Source of the DNA: JAVJPJ01 sp040217295
Lineage (GTDB): Bacteria; Pseudomonadota; Alphaproteobacteria; Rhodobacterales; Rhodobacteraceae
DNA length: 9,006 nucleotides
NCBI GenBank assembly: GCA_964460185.1
Contig: CAYWTM010000126.1
Span: 1-9,006 of the forward strand
Direction of reading: 5' to 3'
Part shown: piece by piece, positions 4,038 through 9,006 of the stretch
Layout: each line of letters opens with the position of its first letter
How positions within the stretch are numbered: position 1 is the stretch's first letter
The notes under the pieces: generated by a model
Databases searched by the model: none
What the model was told of the DNA's origin: nothing
What the model saw: the letters and a program-made list of their open reading frames with translations, nothing else
Program-made: the position numbers and the translations under genes

Positions 4038-6392
4038 TTACGGCAGCAGGTCCGGCACGATGGTCACGATCCCCGGGAAGAGCCACAACAATGCCAGTCC
4101 AAGCACCTGGATGCCCACGAACGGGATCACGCCGCGATAGATATGGCCCGTCGTCACCGATTTCGGCGCCACGCCGCGCAGATAGAACAGCGCGAAACCG
4201 AAAGGCGGCGTCAGGAACGATGTCTGAAGGTTCACCGCGATCATGATGGTGACCCATTTCGGATCGAGCGTCCCGCCATAGATCACCGGCCCCACGATCG
4301 GGATCACGATGTAGATGATTTCGAGGAAATCGAGGACAAACCCGAGGATGAACAAGATCAGCATCACCAGAAGGAACACCGCCCACTCATTGTCGAAGGC
4401 GCGCAGGAATTGCTGGATGTAATGCTCTCCCCCGAACGAGATCAGCACGAGGTTCAACAACTGGGACCCGATCAGGATGGTAAACACCATCGAGGTCACC
4501 TTGGCCGTCTCTCGCACCACCGGGCTAAGCACGTTCGACCGGAACAACACCCAGCAGCTGAACAAGAGCCCGAAGAACGCGAAGTGATACGCGCCCTGGG
4601 CGACGAAGTAGGCCACCCAATCCACGAACGGCACCGTTTCACGGGTAACGCGCAGGTCGAAATTGACGCCGATCAGGATCATGATCACCAGCGCAAAGCT
4701 GGACCAGATCACGATCTTGGACTTGCCGTTCTCTTCCTTCAACTTGCGATAGGCCGCCAGCATGATGGCACCTGCCGCGCCCAGCGCCGCAGCCGGCGTC
4801 GGGTTCGTGATACCACCCAGGATCGACCCAAGCACCGCGACGATCAGCACCAGCGGCGGGAACACCACGCGCAACAGTTCGTTTTGCGACAGCCGCCCCA
4901 TTGCAACCCGGCACCCGTACAGCGTCACGATCATAGGGATCGCCATGATCATGAAAGTAGCGCCAGCGCCGGTCAAAGGCCCGATGAACAGGATATCGAA
5001 CAAGAAGGCCAATGCCACCCCTGCCCCGCCGATCAACAGCGGGGTCGCGCTGGAAGACGGCGACACGCCGCGCGCGATCACCAGGATCAGCGCCAGAAGA
5101 ACGAAGATCGTGGTCACACCGGATCCGATCGGTGCGGCATTCGCCAGAGCCGCTTCGCGAGCCGCAACAAGTTCTTCCTCGGTCAGTTCCTGCGCGCCTT
5201 CCTGAGCACCGGCCGCCTGCATCGCTGCGCGTTGCTCAACGGACTGGTCCCACATCTCCTGGCCATGAAGTTCGATCATCGCCGCCTGGCACTGTTCGGA
5301 AACGTTGGTGCGCAGGCTCGGGCCTTCTTCGGTTTCGGCGTAATCGGACACGATGATGTTCTGGCTGCCGATGACACCGCCGCTCGCGGCCAGCCCGACC
5401 GCGATCAAGATCGCAGCAGGGGCGCCCAGATACCAGGTCAGCGCCTCGTTGCGGGTGACCGGTTCCGAGCTGCTCGTCCCGCCCAGTTGCACCGCCGGTG
5501 CCTTGCTCGGATTGAGCAGGGCAAAGCCGAAAGCATAGGCGCCATACAGGAACGCAAGGAAGATACCCGGCAAGAGCGCCGCCTGGAACAGCGTGCCCAC
5601 CGACAGGACGGCCGGTTCGCCCAGATAGGTCAGTGCGTCCGAACAGCCGGCCAGTTGTGCGCGTGTTTCCTGCCCGGTCGCATAGAGATCGCCCACCAAT
5701 GTGCCCAGCAAAACGATCACGATCGAGGGCGGGATGATCTGCCCCAATGTGCCCGAGGCCGCGATCACACCCGTCGCGAGTTCCGGAGAATAGTTGTTGC
5801 GCAGCATCGTTGGCAGCGCGAGCAGACCCATGGTCACCACCGTGGCGCCGACGATGCCGGTCGAGGCGGCCAGGAAAGCGCCCACGATCACGATGGAGAC
5901 CGCCAGACCACCGGGCAGCGGTCCGAACACGCGCGCCATCGTGGTCAGCAGATCCTCGGCGATCTTTGACCGCTCCAGCGTGATGCCCATCATCACGAAC
6001 ATCAGCACGGCCAGCAGGGTTTCGATGGATTGGCCCGCGATCACGCGCTCGTTCATTCGGTTCACGATGAACGAAATGTTGCGGTCCATCGCCTGTTCCC
6101 AACCACCGGGGAACAGGTGTTCCTCTATTCGGGGCAATTCGGGGTATCGGAAGACAGAGATGGCGTCACGCGCCACCCCTTCTGCGACCAGCGATCGATA
6201 TTCATTCGAGGCCGTATCGATGGCCTGATGGATCAGCAAACCGGCCGAATCCAGCGCCGCAATGATGGCAAAAGAAATGATGCCCGCACCGCCGATGGCA
6301 AATGCCACCGGAAAGCCGGTCATGATTCCTGCAAAGAGTGTCAGGAAAACGATGATCAGTCCGATCTCGACCCCGTCCAGTCCGAAGAGCAT
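4038..6392 (-). CDS. dctM: TRAP transporter large permease, enlarged (DctM family)
   Basis: The 784-residue transport channel subunit of a TRAP (tripartite ATP-independent periplasmic) symporter, which uses an ion gradient to import the ligand handed over by the binding protein. DctM hallmarks: N-terminal helix pair (8-48) with GFPVAFAIG; GPLPGGLAVSIVIVGAFLAA (157-176), then TGIVGATV; GVIAASGTLGQIIPPSIVIV (208-227); LGFVLDFLEIIYIVIPIVGP (683-702); and NLQTSFLTPPFGFALF (721-736). Family members are usually about 430 residues; extra material lies at about 55-118, 240-262, 310-505 (two or more extra helices and a charged loop at 345-422 rich in E, A and Q) and 550-620. The usual Glu in the mid-protein TPTEAA motif appears as Pro in NPTPAA (530-535). 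GAGAGGG lies upstream of the ATG, which is 50 bases after dctQ. It is the last gene of the operon. Confidence 0.93.
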   Translation of the reverse strand: MLFGLDGVEIGLIIVFLTLFAGIMTGFPVAFAIGGAGIISFAIIAALDSAGLLIHQAIDTASNEYRSLVAEGVARDAISVFRYPELPRIEEHLFPGGWEQAMDRNISFIVNRMNERVIAGQSIETLLAVLMFVMMGITLERSKIAEDLLTTMARVFGPLPGGLAVSIVIVGAFLAASTGIVGATVVTMGLLALPTMLRNNYSPELATGVIAASGTLGQIIPPSIVIVLLGTLVGDLYATGQETRAQLAGCSDALTYLGEPAVLSVGTLFQAALLPGIFLAFLYGAYAFGFALLNPSKAPAVQLGGTSSSEPVTRNEALTWYLGAPAAILIAVGLAASGGVIGSQNIIVSDYAETEEGPSLRTNVSEQCQAAMIELHGQEMWDQSVEQRAAMQAAGAQEGAQELTEEELVAAREAALANAAPIGSGVTTIFVLLALILVIARGVSPSSSATPLLIGGAGVALAFLFDILFIGPLTGAGATFMIMAIPMIVTLYGCRVAMGRLSQNELLRVVFPPLVLIVAVLGSILGGITNPTPAAALGAAGAIMLAAYRKLKEENGKSKIVIWSSFALVIMILIGVNFDLRVTRETVPFVDWVAYFVAQGAYHFAFFGLLFSCWVLFRSNVLSPVVRETAKVTSMVFTILIGSQLLNLVLISFGGEHYIQQFLRAFDNEWAVFLLVMLILFILGFVLDFLEIIYIVIPIVGPVIYGGTLDPKWVTIMIAVNLQTSFLTPPFGFALFYLRGVAPKSVTTGHIYRGVIPFVGIQVLGLALLWLFPGIVTIVPDLLP

Positions 6393-6442
6393 GATGCTGT
6401 CTTCCCTCTCAATCGCGCGATGGCGGTCTTTGTATTATTGCT

Positions 6443-7354
6443 TCAGGTGGCGCCGGAATGGGCTGCATGGGCCAGATCTTCGGCCTCATCCCCCATGACG
6501 TCCTTGTCGAGATATTTGCCCGCGCTCTCTTCGCCCTCGACCCATTCCAGGTACGAGCGCCAGAAGAAGGCCATCGCCTGCAGAAACACCAGCACGCAGA
6601 ACGCGACCAGGAGAACCTTGAACAGGAAATAGGCGTTGAACCCGTTCGGGCTGAACCCGATGGTTTCCACGTTCCACCGCAAGACCCGCGCCTGCATCAG
6701 CATGCGGTCCAGATCGGACGAGGCCGACGGGTTCGGCACCACGAGGTGGCGCCACATGAAGAACCACGCGTACATGTAGGTTAGTACGATCGCAGGCATC
6801 ATGAAGAAGATGCTGCCGAACATGTCGATCAGGCGTTTGGTGCGATGCGAGACCGCGGAATAAACCAGGTCGACCCGAACATGGCTGCCCTGCACGAAGG
6901 TGTAGCTGACGCAAAGGCACACGACCATCGCGTTGTAAAGCTTCAACTCCTCGCCCCACCAGCTCAGGTCCTGGGTAAAGGCCGTGCCAAGCGGGCCAAG
7001 CTGAATTTCGGCCACGCGGAAGATTCGCTGCAAGAAAACGATCATCACCTGCTGGAGAACCATCAAAAGGCCCGCCCAGGCGACCAGGCGGCCGGTGCCG
7101 TTGGCGAATGCCTCGAGCCCTCGCACGCACAACCACAGGATTTCGCGCTTCCAGAACATGCCAAGCGCCGTCACTGCAAGGAACAGCGTGAACACCACGA
7201 AGAAGAATTCGACCGATCCACCGTAGTAGATGAAGCGGACCAGCGCCTCCGGGTCGGCCCAGTTCAGCCAGGTCTGCGGACTGGTGATCGCAATGAACAA
7301 ATGATAGGGCGCCAAGGCGATATTCTGCAGCACCCAAAGAATGAAATCGATCAT
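6443..7354 (-). CDS. dctQ: TRAP transporter small permease, enlarged (DctQ family)
   Basis: A 303-residue small membrane subunit of the TRAP transporter. DctQ proteins usually have about 160-200 residues and four helices. Here the DctQ-like core is about 88-265: helices near 91-109, 139-158, 179-200 and 243-264, with SWWGEELKLYNAMVVCLCVSYTFVQGSHVRVDLVY (split over 131-165) matching the family's conserved Trp/Glu helix followed by a basic His-x-x-Val-Asp turn. An added N-terminal part (1-75) holds an amphipathic stretch and one clear extra helix (48-68). The C-terminus is charged and cytoplasmic. The ATG at 7354 follows a G-run (7361-7366 on the complementary strand). It sits 112 bases after dctP, with a hairpin between, and 50 bases before dctM. 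Its role follows from family and position. Confidence 0.85.
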   Translation of the reverse strand: MIDFILWVLQNIALAPYHLFIAITSPQTWLNWADPEALVRFIYYGGSVEFFFVVFTLFLAVTALGMFWKREILWLCVRGLEAFANGTGRLVAWAGLLMVLQQVMIVFLQRIFRVAEIQLGPLGTAFTQDLSWWGEELKLYNAMVVCLCVSYTFVQGSHVRVDLVYSAVSHRTKRLIDMFGSIFFMMPAIVLTYMYAWFFMWRHLVVPNPSASSDLDRMLMQARVLRWNVETIGFSPNGFNAYFLFKVLLVAFCVLVFLQAMAFFWRSYLEWVEGEESAGKYLDKDVMGDEAEDLAHAAHSGAT

Positions 7355-7418
7355 GCGATGCCCCCCAATGCGCCGCTATCGGCGCGCGGATCGTAGGATG
7401 ATGTGCGAAGAAACGGCA

Positions 7419-7449
7419 TGTCCCGCCCGGCATGCCGCCGGACGGGACA
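7419..7449 (-). terminator. Intercistronic hairpin between dctP and dctQ
   Basis: TGTCCCG (7419-7425) pairs with CGGGACA (7443-7449); after a single C-A mismatch, CCGGC (7427-7431) pairs with GCCGG (7437-7441) around a 5-base loop. The 31-base hairpin begins 18 bases after the dctP stop. On the transcribed minus strand it is followed by CATGCCGTTTCTTC, too weak a T-run for full termination. It fits a partial terminator or a 3' barrier protecting dctP mRNA, giving more binding protein than permease. Confidence 0.6.
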
Positions 7450-7466
7450 GGTTCGTCGATCTGGCC

Positions 7467-8555
7467 TTAGCCTGCGTTCACGCGGTTACGCTGGCGCATG
7501 TATTCGCCATCCGCGATCTCGTACCAGCCGGCGGACTCTTCCATCGATGCGAAGTAGCTGTTGGCGATGTTGGCGTAGATCGGGTCGCCCATGTTCTCTT
7601 CGCGGACCTCTGCTGCGGCACGGCCGAACGAGTCCCAGACATCCTCGGGGAACTGGCGAACCTGCACACCACCGGCCTGCAGACGGGCCAGGGCTGCGCC
7701 GTTTTCGGCCAGCGACAGGGCGGTGTTCTGCGCGTGGGCGGCTTCGGTCGCAACCTTGCAGACAGTCTGCTGCGTGGGCGTCAGCGATTCCCAGATTTCC
7801 TGGTTGAACACCAGGTGCAGGGCCGAACCCGGCTCATGGAAGCCAGCGGCGTAGTAGATGTTGGTGACTTCCTGGAAGCCCATGCGCTCGTCCGCATAGG
7901 GGCCGATCCATTCGGCGCCGTCGATCTGACCGCTTGCCAGCGCCTGGTAGATTTCGCCGCCGGGGATGTTCTGCACCGACGCGCCGAGGCGGCCGAGCAC
8001 CTGACCACCCTGGCCGGGCATACGGAAACGCAGGCCCTGGAGGTCGTCGGCAGAGTTGATCTCGATGTTGAACCAGCCGCCGGGCTGCATCGCGGTCATG
8101 CCGCACAGCAGGGGCTTGAGGCCGAACAGACCCGACAGTTCGTCGTGCAGTTCCTGGCCGTTGCGGCGGTAGTACCAGTTCGCCATTTCCTGAGCCGTCA
8201 TGCCGAAAGGCACGGAGGTCATGAACGCGAAGCCGGGATGCTGGTTCAGGAAGTAGTACTCTGCCGAGTGGTAGAGGTCCGCCTGCCCCGAGGACACGGC
8301 GTCGAACACTTCGAACGCGCCCACGAGCGAGCCGGCTGGCATCTTGTTGAACGACAGCTGTCCGTCGGTCATGGCGGTGATGTAGTCGATGGCGAGCTGC
8401 GCTGCGTCATCAAAGATTGCAAAGCCGTCAGGAACGGACGTGACAAGCGTCAGCGTGCGGTTGCCTTGGGCATATGCCGGTGCGGCCAGCGTGGTCGAGG
8501 CAGCTGCTGCTGCACCGCCAAGCGCGGACGTGCGCAAGAATGAACGACGATCCAT
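7467..8555 (-). CDS. dctP: TRAP transporter periplasmic substrate-binding protein (TakP/FcbT1-like DctP)
   Basis: The 362-residue soluble receptor of the TRAP system. The N-terminus MDRRSFLRTSALGG followed by an Ala-rich hydrophobic stretch and AYA-QG is a twin-arginine signal (Arg3-Arg4), with cleavage expected after Ala29, so it is probably exported folded. DctP-fold landmarks: SVPDGFAIFDDAAQLAIDYI, AGSLVGAFEVFDAVSSGQ (74-90), MQPGGWFNIEINSADDLQGL (156-175), then RFRMPG (176-181) with the conserved ligand-carboxylate arginine, GGEIYQALASGQIDGAEW (199-216) with the Glu215-Trp216 pair, and LTPTQQ (258-263). This pattern resembles TakP, a 2-oxoacid binder of Rhodobacter, and FcbT1-like receptors, so an organic carboxylate ligand is likely but not proven. 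GGGAGGA lies 5 bases before the ATG at 8555. It is the first gene of the dctP-dctQ-dctM operon. Confidence 0.93.
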   Translation of the reverse strand: MDRRSFLRTSALGGAAAAASTTLAAPAYAQGNRTLTLVTSVPDGFAIFDDAAQLAIDYITAMTDGQLSFNKMPAGSLVGAFEVFDAVSSGQADLYHSAEYYFLNQHPGFAFMTSVPFGMTAQEMANWYYRRNGQELHDELSGLFGLKPLLCGMTAMQPGGWFNIEINSADDLQGLRFRMPGQGGQVLGRLGASVQNIPGGEIYQALASGQIDGAEWIGPYADERMGFQEVTNIYYAAGFHEPGSALHLVFNQEIWESLTPTQQTVCKVATEAAHAQNTALSLAENGAALARLQAGGVQVRQFPEDVWDSFGRAAAEVREENMGDPIYANIANSYFASMEESAGWYEIADGEYMRQRNRVNAG

Positions 8556-8560
8556 TGGTA

Positions 8561-8567
8561 TCCTCCC
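8561..8567 (-). promoter_or_regulatory. dctP: Strong ribosome binding site of dctP
   Basis: On the minus strand GGGAGGA precedes the ATG by 5 bases. It is the strongest ribosome binding site in the window and confirms the start, in line with high production of the binding protein. Confidence 0.75.
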
Positions 8568-8582
8568 AGTTGGAATTTCCGT

Positions 8583-8599
8583 CAGCCCCCCTCGGGCTG
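8583..8599 (-). promoter_or_regulatory. Stem-loop in dctP leader
   Basis: CAGCCC (8583-8588) pairs with GGGCTG (8594-8599) over a 5-base loop, 16 bases upstream of the dctP ribosome binding site on the transcribed strand. It may stabilise the mRNA 5' end. No convincing -35/-10 pair for dctP could be picked out between 8600 and 8700. Confidence 0.35.
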
Positions 8600-8699
8600 C
8601 GGAATATTGTCCTCAATGCCCGGCAACTTAGCGAAGGGATCGGCTACATAAAACAGTTTTCCGCACCCGAAGGTCACATTTCTGTAAAATAATCTTACC

Positions 8700-8724
8700 A
8701 AAATCGCCTGTTGCGGGCGATTTT
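8700..8724. terminator. Terminator-like 9-bp perfect hairpin
   Basis: AAAATCGCC (8700-8708) pairs perfectly with GGCGATTTT (8716-8724) around a 7-base loop. The A/T ends of the stem make it terminator-like in both directions; on the minus strand an A/T-rich stretch follows. It may insulate the dctP operon from leftward transcription entering from beyond 8780. Which gene it serves cannot be seen in this window. Confidence 0.6.
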
Positions 8725-8904
8725 GCCCGGGTTTAGGGCACGTGAGCGCTAACGGCGGTCGTATTACGGGTGCGCGCCATTACATCGCAGTCAAATATCC
8801 GCGAATCCACGACTGCGTGATCTTTCCTTTCAAAATCGGGCTGGTTGCTTTCGTTTCCTTGCTCAAACCACCGCATCCGGCGACATATTCATGACGTTTC
8901 GCGG

Positions 8905-8933
8905 TTGACGGTCGTGACTCGCGGTCATAGTGT
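8905..8933 (+). promoter_or_regulatory. Possible rightward promoter at window end
   Basis: TTGACG (8905-8910, five of six matches to TTGACA) and TAGTGT (8928-8933) are 17 bases apart on the plus strand. Transcription would begin near 8940, ahead of the candidate start codons at 8967 and 9003. The -10 match is weak. Confidence 0.3.
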
Positions 8934-8966
8934 CCCGCGCACGAAACACGGTGAAGAGGCCGAACG

Positions 8967-9006
8967 ATGGGACTAATTCTCGTACTTGTAAGGACACAGC
9001 GCATGG
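8967..9006 (+). CDS. Possible start of a rightward gene (cut by window end)
   Basis: Two in-frame ATG codons stand at 8967 and 9003. The first is preceded by GAAGAGG (8953-8959, 7 bases away) and the second by AAGGA (8990-8994, 8 bases away); the second is the more typical spacing and sequence for this genome. At most 13 codons are visible (MGLILVLVRTQRM), so the product cannot be named. The gene would be divergent from the TRAP operon, a common place for a regulator, but that is only inference. Confidence 0.25.
   Translation, partial: MGLILVLVRTQRM

Larger units (their letters stand above)
8600..8966. other. Intergenic region upstream of dctP
   Basis: About 370 bases without a convincing gene. 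The part near dctP (8640-8700) is unusually A/T-rich for this genome and should hold the dctP promoter. It also carries the hairpin at 8700-8724, a weaker adjacent one (TGCCC 8724-8728 with GGGCA 8736-8740), and a CACGTG hexamer (8739-8744). A minus-strand open frame ending at 8780 is not recognisable as a protein. Confidence 0.5.

Noticed and set aside
4143..5969. 608-codon open frame on the plus strand inside dctM
   Set aside because: It is antisense to the well-supported DctM gene. Its translation is an extreme mix of H, R, D and Q without recognisable domains, as expected opposite GC-rich codons for a membrane protein.
7341..8543. 400-codon open frame on the plus strand opposite dctP
   Set aside because: Antisense to the clear DctP gene, no ribosome binding site, no recognisable motif; typical of high-GC shadows.
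8780..9004. 74-codon minus-strand open frame at the right edge
   Set aside because: Not annotated as a gene because the product is unrecognised and the opposite strand carries start signals; kept only as a finding since its tail and the terminator beyond it leave some doubt.
1..9006. CRISPR array, insertion sequence or phage genes
   Set aside because: No regularly spaced direct repeats, no transposase or integrase, and no phage-like proteins were seen on either strand.

Overview
The window looks like ordinary chromosome of a marine-type alphaproteobacterium, most likely Rhodobacteraceae/Roseobacter group. The reasons are high GC, GC-rich third codon positions, a DUF2852 protein, a Bpt-type aminoacyl-tRNA:protein transferase, and a tripartite TRAP transporter whose binding protein carries a Tat signal. 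Gene assignments rest on reading motifs in the translations, with no database search.

Layout. At the left edge (1-983, +) is the C-terminal part of a cytochrome P450, cut by the window start. About 400 bases without a convincing gene follow, holding several inverted repeats. Next is a tRNA-Ser(GGA) gene on the minus strand (1390-1479, CCA encoded). From 1577 to 3974 the plus strand carries four housekeeping-type genes: a small DUF2852 membrane protein with a recognisable promoter and palindromic operator candidate, an RDD-family membrane protein, bpt (N-degron leucyl transferase), and a VOC/glyoxalase-fold protein only 4 nt after bpt. A strong bidirectional terminator (3984-4013) separates this block from a convergent minus-strand operon.

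That operon (8555 down to 4038) is a complete TRAP secondary transporter. DctP is a Tat-exported periplasmic binding protein of the TakP/FcbT1-like branch, DctQ is an enlarged small permease, and DctM is a greatly enlarged large permease of 784 aa (the family is usually about 430 aa). A stable hairpin sits between dctP and dctQ, as expected if binding protein is made in excess over the membrane subunits. The substrate cannot be fixed from sequence; a 2-oxoacid or other organic carboxylate is the best guess.

The right edge (8556-9006) has no convincing complete gene. It contains the dctP ribosome binding site, a leader hairpin, a 9-bp perfect terminator-like stem, and a possible start of a rightward gene near 8967/9003.

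I did not find a convincing new biological system. The points most worth a second look are the expanded TRAP permeases, the atypical P450 (no acidic residue in the I helix, extra residues after the haem cysteine), the palindrome over the likely start of DUF2852 transcription, and the structured leaders and intercistronic hairpins.
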